This document shows positions 1 to 11,606 of a DNA stretch of 64,000 nucleotides, one piece after another (position 1 is the stretch's first letter; each line of letters opens with the position of its first letter). This DNA is from Pochonia chlamydosporia 170 (taxonomy: Eukaryota > Ascomycota > Sordariomycetes > Hypocreales > Clavicipitaceae). The notes beneath the pieces were generated by a model. The model did not search any database. It saw nothing but the letters and a program-made list of their open reading frames with translations, and was not told where the DNA came from. Position numbers and translations under genes: made by a program. The stretch spans positions 1,302,001-1,366,000 of the forward strand of contig NC_035796.1 of the NCBI RefSeq assembly GCF_001653235.2, read 5' to 3'.

Positions 1-1142
1 AGTCGCCGTGGTATCACTTTTAATAGCTCATGATTATCCGGGCCGAGATGATCGACCTCATCCGATGCCGATGGTCTACCTTCATTCGATGAAGACAGAT
101 TGTCGTCTAAGGCTCTGCGTTTACGGTTGTTGCTCCAAACAAGTCGCAGGGGATATGTGCAACTTCTGTCAAATTCCGAACATTGCCCACACCGTGGTTT
201 TGCCTCATTGCACTTCCTCCGGCGCCGACGACACTCTTCACATCCTTGTCGAGATCTCGTTGCTGGCATAAAGCGTATGGTGATTTTCGAGTACGCCCAT
301 TAAAACCAGTTGTGTTCTAGGAAATTCCAGCATGCTACGGCGAGGCGTTGCTTTTGGCTGTAGCTCCATGGCCCGACAATGCCGTCTCGGCATCCGGTCC
401 CAATATAAGGCACATGCCAGATACAATAACTTCAGTGCTGAGATACCCAATAACCATTGACGTGGATTAACTGCCGTATCATGGTAATTGGTTCGATAGG
501 TCTAATCTGAAGATAAGAACGGTTTCGAGATACACAGATAAGCTAGCGTTGCCACAATTCGACACCCTTGTCGATCAGCTACCAATGGATTATGGCCATT
601 GTCCACATTACCGGATGAAGTGATCTGGGAAACGCCAGTTATTCCTGGGGGGCCATTTTAATGTGTATTCTAAAACACTCAGAAACAGCTCAGAGACGGT
701 ACGGGCAGACTTGTGAAGAAGGGGTGCAGAATTGACGGCAATTGGAGGCGAGTTTACAATCCAGCACGACCTACCAGATCATGGGCCAAAAACGTTCAGT
801 AAGCTAAAGTTGTGCGGAAAGCACCACATAGCAAAACTTAGGGTTGTTGTTGTTCCCCCTTCTGCCGTGTGTTACTTGAAGAAAATTTGCGCGGCCCTTG
901 ACTCTGTTTGCTATAGACGGCGGTGGGTGGTGTGTTCTTGGAACTTAAAAGAAGATCTTACTTGTGAAATAGTATACTCAACTCTTTAAAAAGCTTCCCC
1001 TCCATGATAAATGCATAGGGACTTCGGCCAAAGCCTTGACATAAGAGTTTGGAAGGTGTATAGGTGACGGATAGAACGATGATTTGGTGGAACAGAATAG
1101 ACTGCAAAGTATCAAAGTTTTCTACCCGGGGCCGAGTGCCTC

Positions 1143-1424
1143 ATGGAGCCACCACCTGTCACGAACATGTCCTTCAGTGATCGGGAATTTAAGATATGCA
1201 ATATCGGTGATTTCGACTCTGAAATGTACGGTGTTGGATTCAATTGGACTAGATCGCAACCAGATGGGCTAGTCAAGTACTTTGTAGGACCAAAGACGCT
1301 TATAAGAGAAGCAGACTTGTTTGTCCTTCTTCGCGGTCCTACTATGCAATATGGCCACTTTATCTACCGCATGAGGCCGGACAATTCCTTCCGCTCTAAC
1401 TTTAATACGACTCTTCTGTTATAA
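1143..1424 (+). CDS. Doubtful 93-residue ORF, unknown
   Basis: This is an ATG-started open frame of 93 residues with no recognised domain, no signal peptide and no obvious splice partners. Its composition is not absurd for a protein (mixed hydrophobic and charged residues, the segment GFNWTRSQPDG in the middle). It lies alone in a gene-poor flank. It could be an exon of an unseen gene, a gene relic or chance, and I would not defend it as a real gene without transcript or homology data. Confidence 0.12.
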   Translation: MEPPPVTNMSFSDREFKICNIGDFDSEMYGVGFNWTRSQPDGLVKYFVGPKTLIREADLFVLLRGPTMQYGHFIYRMRPDNSFRSNFNTTLLL

Positions 1425-2948
1425 ACACAGCATCTCTAACTCGTTCCCGTCCGTAGAAAGTCCCTTTAAGTCATACAAAGCGTCACAGCATCACAAAGCT
1501 TCACACCGCATGGGTAGCCAGGACCCCTGGTCCACTCCAAGGGAGCGGCCGAACCGACCTTTCGCCACGCAAGTTCGTTCAACTGAAAATAACAGAGTAT
1601 TGACAATTCACGAACGAACTGGTTACCAACTGGCATAGTGTGACAAGCGATTCTGCATGGAGGCTGTATTAGAATTTGTGGCTGTTGGCTCGCCTTGATC
1701 AAGCCTGCGTTCCGTCGATTCCGGTGATGTGCAAGCAACCAACGATTATGCACACAATGCAAATAATGCAAATAGGACTAGTTCTTTTGGTACGAGAACT
1801 CCTTGAACGGGCAAGCTTGAGTTCATATCGACACGCCAACTTGCTGCACGAATTGGGTAATCGCAGTAAATGGTTCATAGAAAGACGGAGGTGTCAGACG
1901 ATGTACGACGACTTCAATTCCAGACAACACTCCGTTCAAGTTTTATCCTTCATCACCCATTCGAAGGTTCCACCTCGGCTAGCTAAGTGAAGGGATTCAT
2001 CTAATCCCGAGATGGCGTTGGAGCTTAAATTGCGCCTAACCTCAGCCTCGAGAAGAAGGGCGGCTGGGGGCCAACAAGGGAATCGATCAACCTGAAATGG
2101 ATGTGCTAACATAGCACAGACCATCATTTGAGATATTTTTGAACAAGCAGAACTGCTTGTGTTGCAGTCCAGGTTGAACCTGACCTTGGGATGGACTTCA
2201 ATAGAGCCTTGACCAAATGTCACCACTCGTAGTGTCATCCAGAACCATCTGTCTTTCTGACATTCCAACACGTAGCCATAAAGAGTACAGGCCTCTAATA
2301 GTAAATAGCAATATTCATTGGATAACTGAACTTTGATCAATAGACAAATCTGTGGCTCTTGTGCCAAGACCAGATCTCAGCCTCAGGATTCTCTCACATC
2401 GGCGGTCTCCGATGCCACCACACCACCATCACGATCGGATTTCGCCCTCATCCCCCAACATCCACCAAAAACTAGTGGAGAAGCGGACAATTTGAAAACG
2501 AATCGGAAGCCAAAAGTTAAATACAATGCGGGATCCAAGGTTAGGGGTCGCAGCTGAAGAGGCCAAAATAGGTAACCATCACAGAACGTGTACCAGCCCG
2601 CTTCCCCGGAAAATCCACGTGGCAGTAAACCATATGAGTTTGAAGTTGCATAGCAGAAGCTTCAGTGAGAGAATTCCCATCCAAGCTCACCCGATCCCTG
2701 TTTGTGGAGGGTGCCGTGGCAGATGAGAGATGAGATGGATCCTGTGCCTCCATTACCCCAGATCCAGCCCTGCATTGGTACGTTTCTGCACACGCACACG
2801 ATGCCCAGCTCCTCTCGTACCCCATGGGGATCAATCAAGGTTTCAAGGTCCTGATGACATCTCTTGTAGGGTCGGAGGTACCCGTGGGTCTGGCCTCGAC
2901 GTGTTTCCAAAGCCAACATCCATACACGTAGATCTAGTCGCTCCAGGA

Positions 2949-2956
2949 TATAAAAG
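2949..2956 (+). promoter_or_regulatory. TATA box of the NCS1 permease gene
   Basis: The sequence TATAAAAG lies 182 bases upstream of the permease ATG at 3131. It is followed by a pyrimidine-rich tract (about 2990-3050) typical of fungal transcription start regions. Confidence 0.55.
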
Positions 2957-3130
2957 ACTCGAAAACACCAGCTTTTCAGAAGAAGTTGGTCTCTCCGCTG
3001 GGTTTTCCTCCTTTTGCCTCTATTTGTCTGATTTCTCTAGGGAAACAACTCACACTCTCCAAGACCACCGTCTTGTAATCGAAGTGTGACATGATTGTCT
3101 GCTACGATTCCTCCAAACCTTTCAACCACC

Positions 3131-4801
3131 ATGGATGAAAACCGAGAAGATATCGAGAGGCGTGGAAGTGTGTATGTTGATGAGACTGTCTTTTCAAAGA
3201 CTGCCTCGGATGCTGCCACACCTCATGACGCCTCAAACGATTATGATACTAGTACTCTATACGGAAAATTGCAACGCTTAGCTGGCAAGTTTAAAGTTGA
3301 ACAGCGAGGTATTGAGCGCGTTCCGGAAGATGAACGAAATGACAACTCCTACTGGAACATTGGGACGATGGTATTTGACCTCTCTGATTACGACGCAATG
3401 TCAGAGATAATTATCTAATTTGAATGCCAGTGGCTTGCTGCCAATCTCGTCGTTCCCTCATTCACAATCGGCGTTCTCGGTCAGCCCCTCTACCAAATTG
3501 GCTTTGTAGATGGTGCGCTAGTCATCATCTTCTTCAACCTCCTCGGATCGGCGACGGTGTGCTTCTTTTCCACCTTTGGTCCAGCGTTTGGTCTCAGACA
3601 GATGGTTCTGTCACGTTTCTGGTTTGGATGGTGGGGAGTAAAGCTGAGTACGCATGCCAAATCACCTTCACTTACTACTTTATATTATCTCTAACCCCTT
3701 TGGCGAACAGTTGCATTCTTCAACCTTCTTGCCGGGATAGGCTGGTCCGCAGCCAACATCATCGTTGGTGCACAGCTTCTCAACGCCATCGATCCACGAG
3801 TCCCAGGCTGGGCGGGCATTCTCATCATTGCCTTTTGCACCTTGATCATCGTTTTCTTCGGCTACAAACTCGTTCACTTATACGAGTACTGGAGTTGGAT
3901 TCCGACTTTTATTGTCTTCATGATCGTTCTTGGTGTATTCGCGCACTCCGGTGACTTTGTCAATACACCTATGGGTTCGGGCAAGGCCGAGATTGGGAAA
4001 GTTCTATCCTATGGCTCAACAGTGTTCGGTTTCGGAACTGGGTACACCAGTCTGGCTGCCGATTATACTGTGTATCAACCAAGTAACCGCCCGCGAAGGA
4101 ACGTGTTTCTCGCTACGTGGTTGGGTATTCTACCTACTCTCCTGTTCACGGAGCTTCTAGGTGCAGCAGTGGCAACAGCTATGACTATCAACGGCGGCGA
4201 CAACGTATACATGCAGGGCTGGGGAGACGCCGGCGTCGGGGGTCTTCTCCGTGCAGTCCTTTCCCCCCCGTTGGGTGGCTTCGGAAGCTTCTGCCTCGTC
4301 ATTCTCGCCTTGTCAATCGTGGCCAACAACTGTCCCAACATCTACTCTGTGTCATTGACGCTCATGGTCCTCGGGCGCTGGACTCGCAAGGTGCCTCGCT
4401 TTGTCTGGACTGTCGTCGGGTCCGCAGTCTATGTTGGCATTGCCATTCCTGGATATAGCAGTTTTGAAGCCGTGCTCGAGAACTTCATGCACTTCATCGG
4501 CTACTGGCTTGCGATTTACGAGGGCATTGCACTGACCGACCACTTCTGGTTCAAGCGCAGCTTTTCTGCGTACAATCCTGAACACTGGGATGACAAGGAC
4601 AAGCTGCCTCCTAGTTTCGCTTCTTTGGCATCCTCTGTGATTGGCATTGCAGGAATGGTCATTGGTATGAAACAGACTTGGTGGGTTGGGCCTGCTGGGA
4701 AGGCTGCAGGTGGTGATTTAGGATTCGAGCTGGGTTTCGCTTTTGCCGCATCGTCTTATACTGTTCTGAGAACTGTAGAGCTCAAGGTTCTCAAGAGATA
4801 A
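3131..4801 (+). CDS. NCS1 family purine/cytosine-type permease
   Basis: Probable plasma-membrane nucleobase:proton symporter of the NCS1 family, Fcy2/FcyB branch, taking up cytosine, purines or related compounds. Exons 3131-3370, 3431-3647 and 3711-4801 join in phase to give 515 residues, the usual family length. The first intron falls inside the conserved NIGTM/WLAANLVVPSF block, and that block is only restored by splicing. The N-terminal ~65 residues are hydrophilic and cytosolic. They are followed by about 12 hydrophobic segments with family blocks GQPLYQIGF, SRFWFGWWG, SLAADYTVY and ANNCPNIYS. The last contains the Asn/Pro/Asn pattern that lines the substrate site in studied Fcy proteins. 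The ATG at 3131 is the first in frame and has CACC before it. Exact substrate cannot be read from sequence; allantoin or thiamine subfamilies are less likely by motif. Confidence 0.9.
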
Positions 4802-6185
4802 GGCATCCGTCTACCATTGTCAACCCATTGCACTGCGGTCTGGGCAGGTTATTGGACTTGACGTGAAGCTGAGAATCCGTAAGTCATAGAGACCTTGTGG
4901 AGACGGGATAATCTGGGGAAATGGAGTGTTGAGTCACTGTAGTTAGTGCAGTCTTTCTGCAGATTAGTTGAGTGTCAAATTTGAAGCGGTGACTACGTGT
5001 GTAGCCACTTGTATTTCCTTACAAGTTGTTACGAGTGTACTACCACTTAACCCGTTGAGCTAAATGGAGTCTGGAGAAGGGAGTGGTTGCCAATGACCTT
5101 GACTAATAGTGTTATCAAATTCAACTACATTGTCTCGTACATATTCTAGAAAGACTCACACATGCAGAATGATAGCACGCAGTAGAGAATATCATTAAAC
5201 ACTTCAGAAGCGACTCAACTAGTAAAGGAAAGGAGATCCAAATTCATATTTACCTTACCAGAAACTACAGCTTTCCAAACAACGTCTCTCATCTATCTAG
5301 CCATGCTCTGAACCTAGCCTAATGTAGACTACAGTTGGGGGTTAAAAGTGTTTGAACAGGTACAAGGTATTGCATACCGCGTTATGTGCTAAGATCTATC
5401 GAGATGTGTTAGTGTCTACTTGGATGTGGGCAAATATTTCTTACCACAAACTGTACATATCTTCTTGGTGAATTGGTCTGATTCGCTTGGTGCCAGTGCG
5501 ACAACATGGTGCCGAGCATACCATCAAGGATGGGGGAATACTTCGTGGTTGGATGTCGACCTCCAGATACAACTTTGGCGTCGAAGATTGATCAATAATG
5601 CGCATACCCCCAGAACGAATGGTATCCCTAGAACTACGGGATTCTGCTGACACTGGATGGAGAAGATTCCAACTCGCTTGCTCCATTTCAGCTAACGGAG
5701 AGATGTGGTGTACTGTTGTGTAAGCATGGGCTTCTCACTGCTGTATCAGATGACGCACGACACCACCACGCGTCCAGCTGAATTGGGGGCGAGGGTTTCA
5801 CAAACATTACTGGTTCTCCGGTTCTCATCTATGCGAGCTCAGTTCGATTCTTTTCACTCATTGGTGGCTCTTACAACATCAGGTGTTGACACTGACAGAT
5901 TCACTGGAGTCACTAATTACGGAGTGAATAGAGTTTTCTCTGGATCCAACAGTCTTTTCTGTATTTTCTCTCTACTAGATTCCGCAATGAATGAAACTGA
6001 AGAAGTCGATAAGAGGATTCGTAAACCCATAAACATGAACCACGTGCTAACATGACATCCTGCGTAACAAAAGGATCTAAGTGGTATAATCTCCGTGAGA
6101 CAAGGCTGCCCGAGCCTTGTAAAGCACATTTCCAGGAGTGTGATGCTCCCTAAGAGTGGAGGCCAAAAAGAGCATGTGTAGTAAT
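4802..6185. other. Intergenic, no gene seen
   Basis: This AT-leaning spacer holds the 3' flanks of the permease (plus strand) and of the DUF4360 gene (minus strand), which converge on it. Short frames near 5420-5686 and 5705-6055 have no ATG context or domain that I can support. Confidence 0.5.
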
Positions 6186-6910
6186 TTACTTGTGGCAGCG
6201 GCGCCAGTGGACGGAGAACTTGACCACGAGCTTGCCGCTGATGTGATCGACCTGTTTGATGAATTAGCACACTATTCATACAAAGTTCATAATCTCGACG
6301 AGAGAAAGGAAAGGTAATACTTACAGCAATGAGAGCTGGGAGGTGAGTGGGGGAAAGGGCACAAGCAGTGTTCATGTTGAGGATGGCAGTGCTGCCACCG
6401 CAGGGCGACCAGGACTCGATACCAGCACGAGACTGGAGATCAAAGTTTCCGCTGTAGGGACCAGGAAGGTTGATCTTGTAGTTGACCATCTGTGGGTTTC
6501 CAGTGAAGGAGAAGGTGTTTGTGCACTGGCCCTTGGCACCCTTGGGGATTTCAGCAAATCCAATCATGTCAGTGTCGAGGATGGAGAATCTGAAGAGTGG
6601 TTAGTACAGAGAGTATGTGATAGGTTGTGATGACTTACTGGAAACCAGAGCTAAACTCCATGTTGAGAGTAAGCTTGCAGTTCTTTCGCCAGTCAATGGC
6701 CTTGGTGCCAGGACCGGTTTGCACCTCGTAGGCAGAGAAGGTAGCCTCAAAGAGGGTACCGGTGGCATCAACTTGGACATCGGCAGTGCCAGCAGGGCAG
6801 CCAGTTCCAAGGAGACTCACACCGTGGATCTTGACTTTGGAGGGAGCATTGGGGTTGGGGGCAGCGGCAGCAAGGCCGAGAAGGGGGGTGAGGAGTCCGA
6901 GAAGAAGCAT
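6186..6910 (-). CDS. Secreted DUF4360 family protein
   Basis: Small secreted fungal protein of unknown function in the DUF4360 family. Exons 6910-6639, 6589-6325 and 6251-6186 join in phase into 200 residues, the normal length for the family. The start at 6910 gives a classical signal peptide (MLLLGLLTPLLGLAAAAP). The mature protein has six cysteines, in contexts such as GTGCPAGT, KNCKLT, GQCTNTF, SPCGGST and TACALS and close to the C-terminus, which suits three disulfides in the extracellular space. The C-terminal exon is only 66 bp and encodes VDHISGKLVVKFSVHWRRC, the conserved family ending. A TATA element lies 136 bp upstream. Function is not known for the family; effector or cell-wall roles would be speculation. 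Confidence 0.88.
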
Positions 6911-9673
6911 TTTGAAATGTTGCAAATGGAAAAATGGGTAAGATGTTTGTTATGACAAGCGAGTGTCTGATCTGGAGGGTGTTTGATGATTGAAAGCTGA
7001 GTGATGATGAGTTTTCTGAGAGTGATATCGAGGATGAAGCCAGAGTTTATATATTCCATCATCTCAGAACAAACCCCGAGAATGCCTTGGCTGCTGCCAC
7101 TGCGGCTGAATTATCAAAATTATTCACGATGGTTTGTCACTTCGAATGACACATCTCGAGCAAGGCAACAAACACGATGACCTCTCACCGAATGTGAGCC
7201 TCATTCTTTCTGTTCATGGATAGGTTTGCCATTTTAGCGAGATGGCTTGATCAAGACTATCCAACCACGACGCTGAATCGACTCACAATTTCAACCCAGT
7301 GCAAGTTCACCGCCATGTTTGCCTAGATATTGGGTTGTGAGGCGCTCCCATCACGAGAGCCCAACTGTCAATATTGCATCTATGCCTTGAACTGCCCGCC
7401 GCAGCATCAAGCATCATCGTACGTATCCCAGTATAGAACAACAATATTTCGTTTTAATTCAATAAAGTCGTATAGCACGTCTCGTAAGGCTCAATCATAT
7501 GTACCTTTTGGGATGAGAGATTTCCAAAACAGCCTCGTACGTCCTGCATTCGTGCATACGCATAGGGATACCCGAAATAGCAAAGGAAGCCTGCATATGT
7601 GTAGGTGCAGAAGCTGAAATCAGCTGGCCAGACATATGGTGTGAACTAAGCCAACCATTTTCTTCTGAGGACAGATGAACATGCACTGCAGACGTCTCTC
7701 GTCCACTGCTTGGTTTCCAATGAGGTAAAAATGGCGGCTGATGGGCTGCCCCCATACGCCCATCTGCCGAACATTGAACACGACAGGTCGGTAGTTTCCG
7801 TTGACCGACGTTGTTTGCGCAGCCACAGCCACGTTGAACAGAATGCAGTCAACCCCTGAAAGCTGATTGATCCCCGATGAAACAATAGCCAGGAACGTGT
7901 TCGGACAGACGTGTTGGCGAGGGTGTTGGGAGTGAGTTCCGTCTTACATGCTGTTTGATAAGTATATCACCGGAAACAACATAGAAGTTTCTCCTTCACA
8001 ACATGCCTATTTTCAAACAACGCGAAATCTAGCAGATAAAGGCAACAACACACGTACCGACTAAATCGTAGGCAGCTCTTGGCACTCGATTCAGTTTCGT
8101 CTACACAGCCCTATGCCACAACCAGAGGGCAACTCGGTGGCGTAAGCCTCTCGGCACATCGACGCCTATCAGATTTCAAAGTCGGCCTCGTATCCTGACG
8201 CCCTCCATTGGGCTTCCATATATTTATAACTATGCAGCAGGCTCCCCTGCCACCATTCTTCCCCATGACCTTTTTCCACATTAGCATCTCGGCTGTCGCT
8301 CTAAGCTTCTTTTTTAAAAAAGGAAACCCTGATTCTGGCAATAGGGCTTGGAGGCTGTCCTTGGATGCAGCATCCGGTTGGACTCATGATGTTCTGGCGT
8401 CGTTTACTCCTTGCATTCAAGCAAACAAGTGAGAGACATTGACATTATTCCTGGCATTCCATCTCCGACGCCTTGCATCTATGCTCGGAAACGGACACCT
8501 TCCGAGCAAATGCTGGGTTCTGGGTTATGGTGAGCCAATGATGGCTGTCATGTTATTGTGGCTTGAAGCCGTGGCCTCATCGCGATCTCCCCGTTCAGCT
8601 CAGGAGAAAACCCCGCGTATGGTGCATTTGGCATGCTCAACAGTCGGGCCGGAAACTTCTGGCTGTTTGCGCGATATTCTCACGGAATGCTGACAAGATT
8701 TTGTTTGCTCGACCTGATGCGGGTGCTCTGTCGACCACGTTGGGTCATTGTATTGACCGATATTAGAATCTAACATGAATTAGACTATGTTGCCCTGTAC
8801 ATTGGAGTGCTGTATATGCTGGTACCTGCCGTTCTTTCCCTTCATGGCCAAGTAGTACCGTCAATCGGATTATGTGACTGAATACTACTCTTCCATGATC
8901 TGCAATGAAATCGGCCGCAGGAAGCTATCCTCTCACCAACTATTACATAGGAGTCTCCCGCACGTCTCCTAGCATGGTGTTGAATTAGTCTTACTAATTA
9001 ATTGTTGAGGAAATCCTGGTAACTTCGGCGCTGGACTGTCGAGGCGCATTTTTGGTCTGCGATTCACCGAGGTAAATGGTAAAGTATTACTCTAAATTTA
9101 AACTTACCGCAAACCTTCGATTAATATGCAGTTCTTCTTTTAATGTCGTTCCTAGCTATTCTTAGCTTGAAGGAAGCATTTTTCCCCGGAGCATAACCTG
9201 GCATTGTTTGATCGCTGTAGATCTCAACGCCTCAAACGCAACTCTTATATTCTGTCAAGATCTGTCGTCATTATGTCGTGATGAGCGTTAAATAGATATT
9301 TTTAGCCCCCAGGGTACCGGGTTAGTAAGCTCTTCGACGTGGATGGACAAGATGTAATCTAGAAGCCTGTATATCTCGCGTTCGGGATGGGAATTACAAT
9401 CCTGTCGGTATCTTTTCCTGATAATTGCACAATCTACCGGGTACCTGCAGTGAGCACAGGGGCATTTCATATGACTAGTCAGGGCAAAATACATTGACGA
9501 GATTTCGACTTTGCATACAGATATAGTTGAGTCGCAGTAATAGGTATCCAGAAAGGGTTATTTGTCTTCTAGAATAGAACATTCTTGCTTGCCTCAAACA
9601 TCGCAGTCTCATCGAGCATATACCGCCAACAGTCTACGTGAGAATTCGAACATCCTTAACCGCCTGACTTCAG
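6911..9673. other. Gene-poor interval, AT-rich in places
   Basis: The DUF4360 promoter lies at the left end. Beyond it I find no frame with a recognisable domain. Frames at 7495-7885 (minus), 8111-8432 and 8439-8766 are short and lack conserved motifs. The stretch around 8960-9300 is visibly AT-rich with many TA and TT steps, consistent with decayed sequence near the amidase pseudogene, but no transposon ends are visible. Confidence 0.5.
7046..7053 (-). promoter_or_regulatory. TATA box of the DUF4360 gene
   Basis: On the minus strand this reads TATATAAA, 136 bases upstream of the ATG at 6910, a normal distance for fungal genes. Confidence 0.5.
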
Positions 9674-11606
9674 CTAGCCTACCATGTTTGGAGGTCTTCG
9701 CGCCGGAAAGGCACCCTCCCAAGTCCTGGCAACATCAATCAGCAACTCTTCCTGAAACTCAGCAGCCACCGCTAGCAGTCCAAATGGTCACCGTTCCAGT
9801 CAAGGTAGCCCAGCGGGAGTGTCACAGATGGATACTCTAACTCAGCATTAGTAAACGCAACACGATACTCCTTCATGCTACCTACTAGCAAACGCAGTCA
9901 CGTCTGGCACAAAGCTATCCGCAGGTGCGATGATAAGATCGGCGTGATTTTCTCTCAGCACCTTATCAATGCTGTTCTCTAGCCCTGCCGCCGTCACTGC
10001 GCGGTCGAGTCGAGCATACCCCTCTTTGGAAAGTGAATTGCAAAACTCCACGCTTTGTTCGAGTTTGTCTTGGTGAGGGTACTCTGCTAGAAGGATGAGT
10101 TAGAATAACTCGGTGGCAGATGAGAACAGAGAAGCCCTTACCGGCAGGCAGTTCAATGTCCCGATGTTGTTGATTGAAAGCAATGAGCTCAGACAGCGAC
10201 GAAACTTTCGGTGTTGTTAAACCACCGATTTATTCATCGAACAGAGTTGAAAAATCATTTTCTGTCATGTTAGATGCTGGGCACTTGGAATTTCAGATAG
10301 GAGTTCTCACTTATTATTTTCATCATATCCTCATTTGTAGCGGATAGTACATCATCCGTCATGAGCTCTACTGGGCCAATGACCCGATGTGCAAGACTTT
10401 TCAGCTTTTCATATGCTTCTAAAGTTTCTCGGATCTTGAGTCATGTTAACGCGCGCAAAAATGAGGGAAATGAAGTCCTGCGTAGCTCACAATCTGATCG
10501 AGGGCTCCTGGCTGAGGCTTCTGCACCTGTTCGGATAAATACCATTTGCGAGGATCAAGCGTGGCAATTGTTAAATCACCCCAGCCTAGCCGTTTTTCAG
10601 TTCCATATCCTTGACTCGGAACTCGTGGGTGTGATTTATCTGCAATGATATTCAAGAAGTTCACCAAATCTTCAACACCATTCGCCATTGGGTCAACACT
10701 GTCACGGTCTACGGAAAAGGGGAACCCACCAGCTTCAGAGACTATGCCGGGAGTCACGCGGATAGTGTAGAGAGAAGCCCGTATGGCTGGATTCGTCAAG
10801 GAACCGTTGAAGTCTGAGCCTATGGATACTGGTGCAAACCCTGCGCTCACTGCCACTGCGGAGCCTGTGGATGATCCGGATGGATTCTAGGAGTAATGTG
10901 AGCAGAGCTTAGAGCTGGTTGCTACTGAGAAACTTACAGAGTGGCCGTAGATGCCGTCGTCGATAACGCCACCTCGCACATACGCTGACTGAGTCTGACC
11001 ACCTCGAGCAGACCAACCGCCTGGCATATTCGAGGCTCTATTATATTTTAGTGGCCATCGACAGTACCGCCGCTTCGTAAATCATACTTCCAATTACCGA
11101 ATTGCTACCCTCGTCAGCTATTGCCTTCCAAGATGCATCGAGGGATGTAACTAACTGATAAATTTGCCTTCCCCATGAGGATCATTCCAGCGTCAATGGC
11201 TTGCGTAATAACCTTGGCCGTGTGAGGAGGACGGCAGTCTTCGAATGCCCAACCACCATTTGTAGTTTGCAGTTTCATGTCTTCAGTTGTGTTGAACGCG
11301 TTCTAGAAAAATACTTAGTACATACACATGTACCCGACGGCAACTTAGGACATGCACGACCTTCACAACAAATGGAATTCCATGCAAAGGACTACGAATA
11401 CAGCCTCTCTGTCTCTCCTGATCCATTTTCGTTGCCACATCTTCTAGATACTCTGACGGGGTTATGGTGATCAAAGCTTTCAACCTGTCGTTATGACGAA
11501 GTATCTGACGATGACACTGCTGCACAAGCTCAAGGCTGGTAAGTTGTCCCGAGTTGAGAAGGTCGTGGAGGTCAGCGGCAGTGGCTCGCAATAAATCGAT
11601 CTCCAT
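9674..11606 (-). pseudogene. Amidase signature enzyme, decayed
   Basis: Remains of an amidase-signature hydrolase of the fungal GatA-like amidase family. Exon 1 starts at 11606 (MEIDLLRATAADLHDLL) and runs to the catalytic lysine region (LHGIPFVVK). After an intron the frame continues with TTNGGWAFEDCRPPHTAKV. Further exons carry NMPGGWSARGGQTQSAYV, the serine motif GSSTGSAVAVSAGFAPVSIG with the nucleophile region NGSL, then SEAGGFPFSVDRDSVDPMA. Thus the Lys-Ser-Ser triad can still be traced. Two lesions argue against function. There is an in-frame TAA at 10230-10232 inside the LFDE/IGGLTTPKV segment, apparently with a small deletion. There is also a one-base frameshift near 9787-9793 that separates YPSVTLPLGYLDWNG from LAVAAEFQEELLIDV. 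Splicing between 11165 and 11040 is also doubtful. A very recent inactivation is suggested because most codons are intact. Sequencing error is the alternative. Confidence 0.82.

Larger units (their letters stand above)
1..3130. other. Gene-poor left flank and permease promoter
   Basis: I see no gene with a recognisable domain here. The longest ATG-started frame on the plus strand is 93 codons (1143-1424); it has no motif I know and may be a relic or chance. Several long-looking frames on either strand lack an ATG start or have an unlikely composition. The last 200 bases are the probable promoter of the permease, with a TATA box at 2949-2956. Confidence 0.6.

Noticed and set aside
5917..6567. 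216-codon minus-strand frame extending past the DUF4360 gene end
   Set aside because: Reading through the second intron replaces the conserved C-terminal exon with non-family sequence; the spliced model restores it.
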